From the NCBI RefSeq assembly GCF_001704415.2, contig NC_030821.1, forward strand, positions 38,919,210-38,983,209: a stretch of 64,000 bases of DNA. The letters are read 5' to 3'. This document shows, one piece after another, positions 43,930 to 55,800 of this stretch. Source of the stretch: Capra hircus (taxonomy: Eukaryota > Chordata > Mammalia > Artiodactyla > Bovidae). A model generated the notes under the pieces. That model searched no databases and was not told the DNA's origin. It was given only the letters and a program-made list of their open reading frames with translations. Made by a program: the position numbers and the translations under genes. Each line of letters starts with the position of its first letter. The stretch's first letter is position 1.

Positions 43930-44600
43930 GTTTTTTTTTTTTTCATTTTTTAATTGAAGTATAGTTGATTTGCAATGTTGTGTAAGTTTTATATATACAG
44001 TGCAGTGATTCAGTTATACATATATATTATTTTTCAGACTCTTTTCCCTCATAGGTTGTTGCAAAATATTAAGTATAGTTCCTTGTGCTATACTGTAGGT
44101 CCTAGTTGGTTATCTATTTTATATACAATAGTGTGTATATGTTAATCCCAATCTCCTAATTTATCCCTCCACTACTTTCTCCTTTGGAAAACCGTAAGTT
44201 TGTTTTCTATGTCTGTGGGTCTATTTCAGTTTTGTAAATAAGTTCATTTTTCTTTTTAGATTCCACATATATAATGATATCATATGATATTTGTCTTTGC
44301 TTTGCTTTACTTCGGGAAGATCCCCTGGAGAAGGGTATGACAACCCACTCTAGTATTCTTGCCTGGTAAATCCCATGGACAGGGGAGCCTGGTGGGCTAT
44401 AGTCCATGGGATCGCAAAGAGTCGGACGTGACTGAGGCAGCGAACACTTTCACTTTCCCTTACTTTACTTAGTATTATAATCTCTATATCCATCCTGTGT
44501 TGCCTGAGATGGCATTATTTCACTTTTTTTTATGGCTGAGTAAAAAGGCCCATGTTTTTCTACAGCCTGTGTTTCTCCATGTGCCTTCCCAAACAAATGA
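43930..44600 (-). mobile_element. L1 3' UTR, antisense, split by a truncated Bov-tA
   Basis: Poly(T) at 43931-43942, 'aattgaagtatagttgatttgcaatgttgtg', 'attccacatatataatgatatcatatgatatttgtctttg', then, after the SINE, 'atccatcctgtgttgcctgagatggcattatttc'. Confidence 0.82.
44318..44445 (+). mobile_element. Truncated Bov-tA SINE body
   Basis: Begins at 'gggaagatcccctggagaagg', so the tRNA-like head is missing, and ends 'gtgactgaggcagcgaac'. Confidence 0.88.
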
Positions 44601-44639
44601 GACTCCATTCGTTTATACTGGCATCTAAGTCCTTGCATA

Positions 44640-44856
44640 CATGTGTGCTAAGTTACTTTAGCCATGTCCAACTCTTTGCAACCCCATGGACTATAGCCTG
44701 CCAGGCTCCTCTGTCTGTGGGATTCTCCAGGCAAGAATACTGGAGGGGATTGCCATCTCCATCTTGAGATCTTCCCAGCCCAGGGATCCAACCTGAGTCT
44801 CCTGCGGCTCCTGTATTGCAGATGGATTCTTTACTGCTGAGCCACGAGGAAAGCCC
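44640..44856 (-). mobile_element. Bov-tA SINE with target-site duplication
   Basis: Reverse-complement Bov-tA. Flanks CATCTAAGTCCTT (44622-44634) and CATCCAAGTCCTT (44857-44869) differ by one base. Confidence 0.93.
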
Positions 44857-44869
44857 CATCCAAGTCCTT

Positions 44870-45620
44870 AGGCATCTACAAATATACAGACTAGGTTTTA
44901 ATATTCAGCATCAACGAAGTGTCAGCTCTCTTTTCCCTCTTTTTTCAATAAAGACTCAAACTTTTCGGAGTAGGTATCAGTCTGGAGATTTTGTCAGGTG
45001 TCTGCACCTCCTTCGTTATCGCTGCGTTTGCTTAGTAGAATGCAGTTAGAGACACCTGATGAACACAAGTGTAAGTTAAGAGACCTGTTCTTTCCGCAAC
45101 TCAGAGAGCGGGAAAGAGTCCTATGTAATTGGACAAGGGGCTGGTATTGTATTCTGACACAGAAAAAGGATTTGGAGCCTTTTGTAGCTGTCTACTTTCT
45201 ACCTCTTTGTTTAGTGGTTTGAGAAATTCTGAGGAGTACAATGAGGTAATAACGCCAAGTTTAGGTTTGTGAAAAAGAAAATTAGGAAGCACTTTTCCCA
45301 TGATATCAAATTTTCTTTTCTTGTCTTATTTTTTAAATCTACGTTCCTCATGATTTCTTTCCAAATAATAGTGTTTGTTCCTCAATGAGCTAACATTTTA
45401 ATGATTCAAACTTCAAAAAATAAAAAGGGAGAAGGTGGTGGCCTCTGGGAGGGCTCCTGCCAGTGGGTGCTCCCCAGAATTTCCACCGCCAGTGTCTTTG
45501 TCCCCTCAGTGGGCTGCCACTGCCCCTCGCCTCTGTAGGGGACCCACCAATACCAGCAGGAACATTGTGATCAGACTCATGTTGACCAAAGGCAACTGAC
45601 TGGGAACAGAGTTTTCACAA
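44870..45620. other. Mostly unique sequence
   Basis: 45430-45600 ('ctgccagtgggtgctccccagaatttcc', 'agtgtctttgtcccctcagtgggc') has the feel of a ruminant repeat, but I cannot name it. Confidence 0.35.
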
Positions 45621-45621
45621 C

Positions 45622-45833
45622 CTTCCCCAGGAGGTGCTAGTGGTGAAGATTCCTCCTGCCGATGTAGGAGTTGCAAGAGGCATGGGTCTGACCCCTGACT
45701 CCGTCAGATCCCCTGGAGAAAGGCATGGCAACCCACTCCAGTATTCTTGCCTGGGAGATCCCATTGTCAGAGGAGACTTGCAGGCTACAGATGGGGCCAC
45801 AAAAAGTTGGAGATGACTGAGCAATTGAGCATA
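45622..45833 (+). mobile_element. Diverged Bov-tA SINE
   Basis: Body 'ctggagaaaggcatggcaacccactccagtattcttgcctgg' and tail 'ggagatgactgagcaattgagc'. The head is strongly diverged. Confidence 0.85.
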
Positions 45834-46386
45834 TACTTTAGTATCTTGCTGGCACTCAGATATCTTCCACTGTTAGTCACTTACTGAACTTAACCCTCTC
45901 CTGCTTTCCTCTTCCCTAGCATAAAAGAAGCTTGAATTTTACCCCAAATTAAGATGGTTCTTTAGGACATTAGTCTACCATCTTCTCCATTTACTGACTT
46001 TCCAACTAGTCTTTTTTTCTTGCCCCATCCCACAAATAAATAAAAAATACATAGAAATTCAGTTCTCTTCCTACTTCTCTCCCCTTCCAGTGTTGGTGGG
46101 AGAAGAGGGCAATCAGAAAATAACTCATGCGTTCTATTTACTATAATTTTTATATTAAAAAATTTCTTAATGTTAAAACCTCAAGAGCCAGACATAAAAT
46201 GCACATGAAATAGTACATTGTAAAAGGTTTCCTTTGTAATAAGAGAATCTCTGGTGTGGCAGCGTTCAGGGCTCAAAGTTTCTGTGTATTCTTCAAGAAT
46301 CCAGCCAAACATAGATGCGTTGATCCTGCTTCTGTCTTTCTCAACAAAAGTGAACAGTGTCTTAACTAGCAGGATAAGAGAACTCA
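45834..46386. other. Unique sequence, no feature seen
   Basis: Nothing identifiable. Confidence 0.4.
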
Positions 46387-46506
46387 CATATTATTTATTT
46401 TTGCTGCACCTCTTGACTTGTGGAATCTTGGTTTCCCAACCAGGGACTGAACTTAGGCCACAGCAGTGGAAGTGCTGAGTCCTAACTAACCACTGGACTT
46501 CCAGGA
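46387..46506 (-). mobile_element. CHR-type SINE, short
   Basis: 'ttatttatttttgctgcacctc', then 'tggaatcttggtttcccaaccagggactgaac' and the head end 'aaccactggacttcc', in reverse complement. Confidence 0.75.
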
Positions 46507-47079
46507 AATTCCAAATATGTATTTTGCAGCTGAACATTCCAGAATGGATTTACTTGGGAAATATTATTGAAGGGCGATCAAGGGACACCCCTCTCCATTT
46601 TCTCACTTTTACCCTCCAAAGAAAAAGAACGAACATAGGATTAGAATATAGGGCCCATATACAGAACAGATGGTTTTGGTAGCCAGTTCTGAGGTGACTT
46701 TCTAGAAAATTATAGCTAACAAGCTGCCACTTATACAAGTTATTGGCCTCAGAGAAGAAGGATCCCAATGGGTTTACTTTAGGGGATCTGGTAAATGTTA
46801 GGGAATTGACGAATACAATTTAGAAACAGATTCAAAATGTGCAAACCTATTTTCACTTCCTGTTTCCCTACATCTTAACACTGGAGTGTGCAGACTCAAT
46901 CCTTACACCTTTTATCTGCTGATATACACTCGCTTCTGCTCAAGTGATCTCATATGGTCTTATGAGACTTTTAACTAGACTTTGAACTATATATACATAT
47001 GTATGTATGTGTGTGTATATCGCTTACACAACATGTGCTCCAGTGTGTTGTCTGGTCAGAATTGTAAACCACTGTTATG
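46507..47079. other. Unique sequence
   Basis: A short TATG/TGTA-rich run at 46989-47019; otherwise nothing. Confidence 0.4.
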
Positions 47080-48262
47080 AATGTCTGATCCCTTTATTTC
47101 TAACCTCCCACAGACTTCTGTCTCCACTTAACTGGGCCACTCACTCAGGCCAAAGATCTTGGAATCACCCTCCACTCCTCTCTTCGATGTACACTCCATG
47201 TCTGATTTCACACTAAATCCTTTTGTCTCTACCTTCAAAACATATCTAGGCTCCAACCACTTACCACCTCTGCTTTATCCTCCTGGTCCAAGCTGCCATC
47301 GTCTGTCACCTGAGTTTCTGCACTAGCTTCCTAAGTGGTGGTCATCCTTCTCCCTTGGCTCCCTTAACAGTCTTTTCTCAACACAGAAGCCAGAGTGATC
47401 AATTAAAAACCAAAGTCCAGGAGACTTCCCCGGTGGTCCAGTGGCTAAGAATCTGCCTTCCAGTTCAGGGAACAAGGGTTTGATCTATGGTCAGGGAACT
47501 AAGATCCCACATGCCCCAGGGCAACTGAGTCTGAGTGTCACAACTACTGATGCCTCTGCGCTCTAGAGCCTGTACTCTACACCAAGAGAAGCCAGTGTAT
47601 CACAACTAGATGAAGCCCACATGCTGCAATGAAGATCCAGCACAGCCAAAATAAGATAATAATAATAATAAAGTAAAAATAAATAAATTGAAAGCCTAAG
47701 CCAAATCCTGTCATATCTCTACTGAAGATGCACCATCTCATTCCACATAAATCCTGGTGTCCCTAGCATGGCCTAGAAGGTCCTACAAAATCTACCGTTA
47801 GCTCCCAAACCTCACTCCCACTATTTTCTCCATCAGCCCCTCCATTCCAGCCACTCTGACCTTGAAGTTCATTAAACTCAGCAAAGCTAGTACGCTCAGG
47901 GCTTTGGCACTCACCAGTCCCTCTGCCTGCAGTGATTTCCCACCTCTGCCTACTTAGATATCCATAAGCCTTCCTCTCTCATCTCTTCAAGTATTAATTT
48001 CTCGAGACCTACTACGATCACCTGCTGCCCCACACTCTCCATCTCCTTCCCTTCGTTCTCGCCATGCACTCATGACTTTCTGTGATAATATATCATATAC
48101 TTACTTACTTTGTTTATTGTCTATCCCCCTCCACCTTAGAATGTAAGCTCCATGAGGGCAGGGATGTTTTTCTTTGTTTTATTCACTGCTGTATCTCCAG
48201 TGCTTAGAACAGTGCTTGGTAATTGGTAGGTACTCATTAAATACCTGTTGACTGAATGGATG
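47080..48262 (+). mobile_element. L2 LINE, about 0.9 kb, split by a CHR SINE
   Basis: Long L2 3' portion: 'cttggaatcaccctccactcctctc', 'ccttcaaaacatatctaggctccaaccac', 'ggtccaagctgccatcgtctgtcacctgag', 'cagaagccagagtgatca', 'gaatgtaagctccatgagggcagggatg' and 'tactcattaaatacctgttgactgaatg'. No open frame remains. The CHR SINE sits at 47423-47692. Confidence 0.82.
47423..47692 (+). mobile_element. CHR-type (tRNA-Glu) SINE, near full length
   Basis: 'gacttccccggtggtccagtggctaagaatctgcc' to 'cacagccaaaataagataataataataataaag'. Box-like 'gggtttgatctatggtcagggaactaagatcccacatgcc' lies in the head. Confidence 0.88.
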
Positions 48263-48506
48263 AGTGTTTTAGGACCAGTAAAACTCTAGTTGGGTCACCA
48301 GTACTTCTGCCATTTCTCTCAATGCTTCTCAAAATCAAACAGATTACTCCAAAAAAGCTCTTAGGTTAAACTTGTTATGCTAGTAGAAATGCGGTTTGTC
48401 TAGGTAAACAGCAGTTATAGCACATTTTTGCAAAGGGTCTGGCCCTGGAACATTCTGTGATCATCTTCTGTCAACAAGTATCTAATAGGTATCTATTATG
48501 TGATTT

Positions 48507-48779
48507 CAGAGAAGGCAATGGCAACCCACTCCAGTACTCTTGCCTGGAAAATCCCACGGGCAGAGGAGCCTGGTGGGCTGCAGTCCATGGGGTCACGAAG
48601 AGTCGGACATGACTGAGCGACTTCCCTTTCACTTTTCACTTTCATGCATTGGAGAAGGAAATGGCAACCCACTCCAGTGTTCTTGCCTGGAGAATCCCAG
48701 GGACGGGGGAGTCTGGTGGGCTGCCATCTCTGGGGTCGCACAGAGTCGGACACGACTGAAGCGACTTAGCAGCAGCAGC
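48507..48779 (+). mobile_element. Bov-A2 SINE with perfect target-site duplication
   Basis: Starts about 'gagaaggcaatggcaacccactccagtac', has two BovA units and a CAGCAGCAGCA tail. ATTATGTGATTT flanks it at 48495-48506 and 48780-48791. Confidence 0.96.
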
Positions 48780-48791
48780 ATTATGTGATTT

Positions 48792-49064
48792 GGAGGATAT
48801 GAAAAAGAAAAGAAAGAGACCTGGCTTTCAAGAAGCTTCTTTTTAGTAGGATTATTACTGCCTATAATACTACATGTGATAAATACCAAAAAGATCATAC
48901 TAGCACATAGCTCTACGGATAAAGTGGATATAGACAATACTTCCGTAGTAGTGGTCATAAAAGCTTTATGTAAGAGCATATTTTTTTTTTGCAAAAAACT
49001 AGTCTTTCTGATTCCAATAATGGATCTTCTCCATGAGGATTTTTTAAATAGTCCAATTTTTTTT
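48792..49064. other. Unique sequence
   Basis: T-rich runs at 48981-48990 and 49058-49067. Nothing else. Confidence 0.4.
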
Positions 49065-49187
49065 TTTTAATAACTCTATTTATTCATCTATTTTTGGCTG
49101 TGTTGATGTGGCCTTGCTCCAGCTGCAGCTTGTGGTGCGAGGGCTTCTCACTGCAGCGATTTCTCTTGTCGCAGGGCACGGGCTCTA
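49065..49187 (-). mobile_element. CHR-type SINE, truncated
   Basis: 'ctatttattcatctatttttggctgtgttg', 'cagcttgtggtgcgagggcttctcac' and 'gcacgggctctaggc' in reverse complement; the tRNA head is missing. Confidence 0.8.
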
Positions 49188-49509
49188 GGCAGATATTTTA
49201 TGAGTCTTGAAGCGCAGTTAGGACTTGACATGTGGAGACTGATACTGAGATGCAGAGAAGACAATGGCTGAGTGGGTGAAAGTTCATCATCCTTAGAAGG
49301 TTTCTCTTTGGGGGAGGAGGGAATAGTTTTGTCATTTTTAGCCATTTTTGCTTTATCCTAAGTTCAGTTTGGCCAAAGGGGGTTATGTCTCCTGAAGAGA
49401 AAGTTTTGTAGGAAGAGGAATAGGGCTCCTTTCAATAACATAAAGTATCCAATAATACTTGGATATTCAGAAACTCAATTTGACAAATATTTATGCAGCC
49501 CCTAATTTG
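49188..49509. other. Unique sequence, no feature seen
   Basis: Nothing identifiable. Confidence 0.4.
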
Positions 49510-50008
49510 TATATTAAAAAAGCAGAGACATTACTTTGCTCTCTGTGAACGTCTGTGTAGTCAAAGCTATGGCTTTTCCAGTAGTCATGTATGGATGTGA
49601 GAGTTGGAGCATAAAGAAAGCTGAGCACTGAAGAACTGATGCTTTTGAACTCTGGTTTTGGAGAAGACTCTTGAGAGCCCCTTGGACTGTAAGGAGATCC
49701 AACCAATCAATCCTAAATGAAATCAGTCCTGAATTTTCATTGGAAGGACTGATGCTGAAGCTGAAGCTCCAATACTTTGGCCACCTGATACGAAGAGCTG
49801 ACTTGTTGGAAAAGACCCAGATGCTGGGAAAGATTGAAGGTGGAAGGAGAAGGAGATGACAGAGGATGAGATGGTTGGATGGCATCACTGACTCAATGGA
49901 CATGAGTCTGAGCAAGCTCCAGGAGTTGGTGATGGACGGGGAAGCCTGGTGTGCTTCAGTCCATGGGGATGCAAAGAGTCAGACATGACTGAGCTACTGA
50001 ACTGAATA
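49510..50008 (+). mobile_element. BovB LINE 3' end, 0.5 kb
   Basis: From 'tattaaaaaagcagagacattactttgc' to 'gactgagctactgaactgaa'. 'GKIEG' subfamily. Immediately followed by another, longer BovB. Confidence 0.94.
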
Positions 50009-50019
50009 TGTGCAAGGCT

Positions 50020-52615
50020 CTGTTTGGAAGAATACTGAAGTGGTTTGCCAATCCATTCTCCTTACTGACAAATTCAGACTTAAATTGAAGAAAGTATTTC
50101 CATACTTTCTTTCCATACTTCAGAAAAAGAACAGTCTGAATACCTAGACCACTCAGTTATGACCTAAATCAAATCCCAAATATACAGTGGAAATGACAAA
50201 TAGATTCAAGGGATTAGATCTGATAGACAGAGTGCCTGAAGAATTATGGACAGAGGTTTGTGACATTGTACAGGAGGCAGTGATCAAGACTATCCCCAAG
50301 AAAAAGAAATGCAAAAAGGCAAGATGTTTGTCTGAGGAGGCCTTACAAATAGCTGAGAAAAGAAGTGAAAGGCGAAGGAGAAAAGGAAAGATATACCCAT
50401 TTAAATGCAGAGTTTCAAAGAATAGCAAGGAGAGATAAAGCCCTCCTCAACAATCAATGCAAAGAAATAGAGGAAAACAATAGAATGGGAAGACTAGAGA
50501 TCTCTTCAAGAAAATTAGAGATACCAAGGGAACATTTCATGCAAAGATGGGCACAAGAAAGGACGGAAATGGTATGGACTTAACAGAAGCAAAGGATATT
50601 GAGAAGAGGTGACAAGAATACACAGAAGAACTGTACAAAAAAGATCTTCATGACCAAGATAATCATGATCTAGCTGTGATCACTCACCTAGAACCAGACA
50701 TCCTGGAATGTGAAGTCAAGTGGGCCTTAGTAAGCATCACACAAACAAAGCTAGTGGAGGTGATGGAATTCCACTTGAGCTATTTCAAATCCTGAAAGAT
50801 GATGCTGTGAAAGTGCTGCACTCAATATGCCAGCAAATTTGGAAAACTCAGCAGTGACCACAAGATTGGAAAAGGTCAGTTTTCATTCCAACCCCAAAGA
50901 AAGGCAATGCCAAATCAGTCGTGTCCGACTCTGTGCAACCCCATAGACGGCAGCCCATGAGGCTCCCCAGTCCCTGGGATTCTCCAGGCAAGAACATTGG
51001 AGTGGGTTGCCATTTCCTTCTCCGATGCATGAAAGTGAAAGTGAAAGAAAGTGAAGACGCTCAGTCCTATCCTACTCTTAGCGACCCCATGGACTGCAGC
51101 ATACCGGGCTCCTCTGTCCATGGGATTTTCCAGGCAAGAGTACTGGAGTGGGTTGCCATTGCCTTCTCCAAAAGTGAAAGTGAAGTCTCTCAGTCGTGTC
51201 CGACTCTTTGCAACCCCATGGACTGTAGCCTACCAGGCTCCTCTGTCCATGGGATTTTCCAGGCAGCAGTACTGGAGTGTATTGCCATTTCCTTCTCCAG
51301 GTGATCTTCCCAACCAAGGGATTGAACAGAGGTCTCCCGCATTGTAGACAGACGCTTTACTGTCTAAGCCACCAGGGAAGAATGTTCAAACTACCGCACA
51401 ATTGCACTCATCTCACACGCTAGCAAAGTAATGGTCAAAATTCTCTAGCCAGGCTTCAACAGTATGTGAACTATGAACTTCCCAGAGATCAAATTGTCAA
51501 CATCTGCTGGATCATAGAGAAAGCAAGAGAATTCCAGAAAAAACATCTACTTCTGCTTTATTGCTTATTGCAAAGCCTTTGACTGTGTAGATCACAACAA
51601 ACTGTGGAAAATTCTTAGAGTTGGGAATACCAGACCACCTTACCTACCTCCTGAGAAACCTGTATTCAGGTCAAGAAGCAACAGTTAGAACCGGACATGA
51701 AACAACAGACTGGTTCCAAATTAGGAAAGGAGTACGTTAAGGCTGTATATTGTCACCCTGCTTATTTAACTTCCATGCAGAGTACATCATGCGAAATGCC
51801 AGGCTGGATGAAGCACAAGCTGGAATCAAGATTGCCGGGAGAAACAGCAATAACCTCAGATATGCAGATGACATCACCCTTATGGCAGAAAGCAAAGAGG
51901 AACTAAAGCGCCTCTTGATGAAAGTGAAAGAGGAGAGTGAAAAAACTGTATTAAAACTCAACATTCAAAAAACCAAAATCATGGCATCCTGTGCCATCAC
52001 TTCATGACAAATAGATAGGGAAACAATGGAAACAGTAAGGCACTTTATTTTTGAGGGGCTCCAAAATCACTGCAGATGGTGACTGCAGCCATGAAATTAA
52101 AAGACTCTTGCTCCTTGGAAGAAAAGCTATGACCAACCTAGACAGCATTTTGCCGGCAAATGTCCATCTAGTCAAAGCCATGGTTTTACCAGTAGTTATG
52201 CACAGATGTAAGAATGGGACTGTAAAGGAAGTAAGCACTGAAGAATTGATGCTTTTGAACTGTGGTGTTGGAGAAGACTCTTGAGAGTCCCTTGCACAGC
52301 AAGGAGATCCAACCAGTCCATCCTAAATGAAATCAGTCCTGAATATTCATTGGAAGGACTGATGCTGAAGCTGAAACTCTAATACTTTGGCCACCTGATA
52401 TGAAGTGCTGACTTGTTGGAAGAGACACAGATGCTGGGAAAGATTAAAGGCAGGAGGAGAAGGGGATGACAAAGGAAGAGATGGTTGGACGGCATCTCCG
52501 ACTCAATGGACATGAGTTTGAGCAGGCTCTGGGATTTGGTGGAGGAAGGGAAGCCTGGTGTGTTGCAGTCCATGGGGTCACAAAGAGTCAGGCACAACTG
52601 AGCGACCGAACTGAC
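50020..52615 (+). mobile_element. BovB LINE, about 2.1 kb, split by a three-unit SINE
   Basis: From the end of the endonuclease ('caaattcagacttaaattgaagaaag') to the 3' end ('gactgagcgaccgaactgac'). Linker frame 50187-50438 has FKGLDLIDRVPEELW. RT pieces include YADDITLMAESKEELK (about 51870), with many frameshifts. The first 35-40 bp look like an inverted piece of the BovB 5' region. The SINE occupies 50915-51379. Confidence 0.94.
50915..51379 (-). mobile_element. Three-unit Bov SINE with tRNA-like head, inside BovB
   Basis: On the minus strand the order is tRNA-like head plus BovA unit (51169-51379), second BovA unit (about 51040-51168), third BovA unit (50915-51025). The second and third are joined by the GAAAGTGAAAG linker typical of Bov-A2. 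The BovB reading resumes exactly on the other side, with no visible target duplication. Confidence 0.85.
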
Positions 52616-52902
52616 TGACTGTGTGGAAGAGGGGCACTGAGGGAGGCAGGAGGATGGCCCAGGAGCCACAGGATTGAACAGGCTGCACTTAGAAAAGGAA
52701 ATAACCTTTTGTAGAGTGGAGAGGGTACAAGACACATGGGAAGCAATAAAGTGCAAATGAATGCTTGGACGGCGAGACAAGGAAGGCAGACTGGTTTTTC
52801 CAAGAACTATGCTGGTGTTTGGAGAAAAGAAATTTGAAACACTAGTAGATGAAGGAGTTAGCCGGGTTCGTGGCTGGCATTTTCTGGAAGCATTTCATAT
52901 AT
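52616..52902. other. Unique sequence
   Basis: Nothing identifiable. Confidence 0.4.
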
Positions 52903-52982
52903 ATCCGTCTATCCACCTATCTATATCTATCCATCTCTCATCTATCCATCCATCTATCTACCTACTTGCCTATCTATCTATC
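52903..52982. repeat. (CTAT)n/(ATCC)n tetranucleotide microsatellite
   Basis: Interrupted CTAT and ATCC units over about 80 bp; probably polymorphic. Confidence 0.93.
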
Positions 52983-53292
52983 AAGGAAGATGGGGAAGGA
53001 AGGAGAGTGAGGAGGATAAGTGGAAGATGCAATGTCTTAGAATATCTGATCTTTAAAATTTTCTACCTTCCCCTGAAGTTAATACATGTCTCTCTAAGGT
53101 AAGAGACCAAATTGGATCAATGATAAAATTGACCAGATGCGACAACTACATAAGAGTAGTTTTCACCTGTTTCCTGTGGAATCATCATCATTGGAAGCGG
53201 TATTAGAAACTGCCTAGTCCAATCTGCTCCTAAGTGGGAAAATTGAGACCAGAGAATTTACTCTCCACCCATGTCTTTAACTTTTCCAGAGT
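52983..53292. other. Unique sequence
   Basis: Possible MIR-like trace at 53230-53260, too weak to call. Confidence 0.35.
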
Positions 53293-53306
53293 CAAAGAGC
53301 CAGCTT

Positions 53307-53393
53307 GTGATATGGCAGAAACCAACACAATATTGTAAAGCAATTATCCTCCAATTAGAAATAAGTAATAAGTAAATTTAAATTAAAAAAAAT
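53307..53393 (+). mobile_element. Short L1 tail with target-site duplication
   Basis: 'gatatggcagaaaccaacacaatattgtaaagcaattatcctcc' to an A-rich end. Flanks CAAAGAGCCAGCTT (53293-53306) and CAAATAGCCAACTT (53394-53407) match at 12 of 14. Confidence 0.85.
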
Positions 53394-53407
53394 CAAATAG
53401 CCAACTT

Positions 53408-54002
53408 ACTGGAATGGTCCTAGTTCCCAGCCCTAGTCCACTGGTTGTTTCCCTTTACTGTGCCTCAGACCTGCAAGAGTCACTGCTTATTTTTCCAACT
53501 GGCCAATATAATTCTGCATTCTACTTTATAAAGTGTATATTTTTGTTTTGATGTTTATAAAGATCCCATGACTTTATGTAATCCTCATATATAGCTGCGT
53601 TAGACCCCAATTAAGAGAAGCCTTGCTCTACACAAGACACTGCTTGTTGTTCTGCAAAGAGTCATTCCTTGGCGATTCAGGTCCTTAGGTTCTCCTTAAA
53701 ATAAAGAATTATTCTCTACTTAGTGAGATTTTAGTTTTCGGCGAGGCCTCATCTTGTCTTTTATGAGGGAAAGAATATTCTCTCTTCCATTTAGCAAGTA
53801 TTTGTTGCAAGACAGACAGGTTCCCAGCTCTTGGGGAATGTACACCCTTGACAAGAGAGAAATAATAAACTATGAACAGAAACTCCTTGTCATCACTTCC
53901 TGCATGAACTCCACATGATGAAAACACAATGAATCCTTCAGTCAAGGTCATTGGTTGGAAGGCAAGAAATGATACATAAAATGAAACCCTCTAAAGCAAC
54001 GT
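53408..54002. other. Mostly unique sequence
   Basis: 53785-53900 vaguely resembles reverse-complement L2. Nothing else. Confidence 0.35.
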
Positions 54003-54262
54003 TGATAGAGAACAAACTAGTGGTTACTAGTAGGGAGAAGGAAGGGGAGAGGGGCAATATAGAGGTAGGGGATTAGAGGGGCACATTATTATGAATAAAA
54101 TACATAAGCTACAAGAATATTGTACAACACAGGAAATATAGTCAATATTTTATAATGACTGTAAAAGAAATATAACCTTTACAAATTGTGAATCACTATA
54201 TTGTATACTTGCAACTTGTATGATATTGTGTATCAATTGTACTTCAATGAAAAAAAAAAGAT
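54003..54262 (+). mobile_element. L1 3'-UTR tail
   Basis: 'tagagaacaaactagtggttactagtagggag' through 'aatattgtacaacacaggaaatatagtcaatattttataatgac' to 'tgtacttcaatgaaaaaaaaaa'. Confidence 0.83.
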
Positions 54263-54349
54263 TTTTGCCTGTTTAGAAAGAAAGTGACATTGATCTGGGT
54301 ATAATTTTGACTCTGCCCAGACAAGTAAGGCTTTAAGGACTTTGAGATA

Positions 54350-54495
54350 AGACATTCACTTCACTTCAGTCTGTTTTCAAAGATGACACAAGTGAGGCTG
54401 TGTAACTTGTTCCAGGTCACTTGACTCATTAATACCAGAATTAGGCTCATTAATACCAGAACATGGGCCGTCAGAGTCTTTTCGCTGAATCGCCC
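54350..54495 (-). repeat. MIR SINE with a 22-bp internal tandem duplication
   Basis: 'ttttcaaagatgacacaagtgaggctgtgtaacttgttccaggtcac' is the reverse-complement MIR middle. CTCATTAATACCAGAA occurs twice in tandem between 54425 and 54465. Confidence 0.6.
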
Positions 54496-55399
54496 CTTGG
54501 AATTCCATGGCCAAATGCTGGCTGGGGGCACCCTGAGGACACAGCTCTCACTGCCTGTGGTCTCAGGCGCAAGGCTGAGGATGTGCCGATTTTGTAGTTG
54601 GGAATGCCCCTGCTCTGACTTCTTCACGAAGCAGGAAGACTTCCTCCCTAGAATTAGAATCTGAGCGGCTCCTTCTTTTGAATTTTGAATCCCCGTCTTT
54701 TTTCCAGTTAAAGAAAAGAGAACAGTGGCTGGCTATGTGCCTGTTCATGCTGTGTTAAGTGTCAAATCCATCACCAAGGGTAAACAGCTACAGTAGGTGA
54801 AGTGGGATTAAGATAGTCCAGGCAAATCCCCACACCCTGGCACTTTTAATGGTTGAACAGAAAAGTAGAACAGAAAACACGTTGCCTAATGCTGCATGAG
54901 TTGCCTAATGCTTTATCTATAGACTGAATGCTTATCGTTTCATCTGAGCATGGAAGATAAGTGTCTCTGGGTGCAGAGTACAGCTTGTGCCCGTACTCTC
55001 AAAGGCTGGTTATTGTTGAAGATTATGTAAAAAGGCTGTTGAGAGCTCAAAAAAAAAAAAAAAAAAAAAAAGGCAAAAGAAAATTACAGAGTTCCGTTTG
55101 TTCCTGTTGTCAGACTGAGATAGCAGCCAAGAAAAGAAGGAAGGAAAGAAAGCCTAACACCCTGTCAGATAGCACATGAGTGCACTGTGTGAGCCAACCT
55201 GCTCCATCTTTTAATTAGCACAGACCATGCCACTTACTGTCAGCCTCACAACCCAAGAGCCGGTGTTCTCACCAGCCTGTGGGTGACTGGGTTGGGGAAT
55301 AGCTATGAAGTTTCCAGATTCACACTTTTCCACTGCATGACTGGAATAGGAGGCCTTCGTCCCATGCTTCTGTCTAATTGGTGGCATCTTGTCCACCTA
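54496..55399. other. Mostly unique sequence
   Basis: A 22-base poly(A) run at 55049-55070. No exon recognised. Confidence 0.4.
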
Positions 55400-55645
55400 C
55401 TCTCTCATAGGTGACCCTACTGCTCCCTCCTCTCCCAGCCCCCATCCGTCATCTGGTTCTGTCTCTGCTAAACTCCTAAATCTACCTGCTGTTCTTCGCC
55501 TTCAACACCACATCTTAGTCTGAGCCACACTCATCAGTGATTCATGCTGAACTTCTGCAATACCTTCCTAAATGTTCTCCCAGTGTCCAATTTTGAAGTT
55601 TCCTTTAATCCATCTTCCACTCTGCAGGCAGTTCCCTTTTAAATC
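55400..55645 (+). repeat. L2-like fragment
   Basis: 'tccctcctctcccagcccccatccgtc' and 'ttctcccagtgtcc' to 'caggcagttcccttttaaatc' resemble the mid-3' part of L2. Confidence 0.4.
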
Positions 55646-55647
55646 AG

Positions 55648-55800
55648 GAGGATGGGATGAACACATGCACACCCCTGTACATAAACTGGACAACCAACAA
55701 AGACCTAATGTACAGCACAGGGAGCTATACTCACCATTTGGTAATAGCCTATAAGGGAAAGGAATCTGAAAAATAATATATACACATATATTTAGAATAT
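55648..55800 (+). mobile_element. L1 3'-UTR fragment
   Basis: 'gggatgaacacatgcacacccctgtacataaactggacaaccaac' then 'tgtacagcacagggagctatactcaccatttggtaatagcctataaggg'. Confidence 0.82.
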
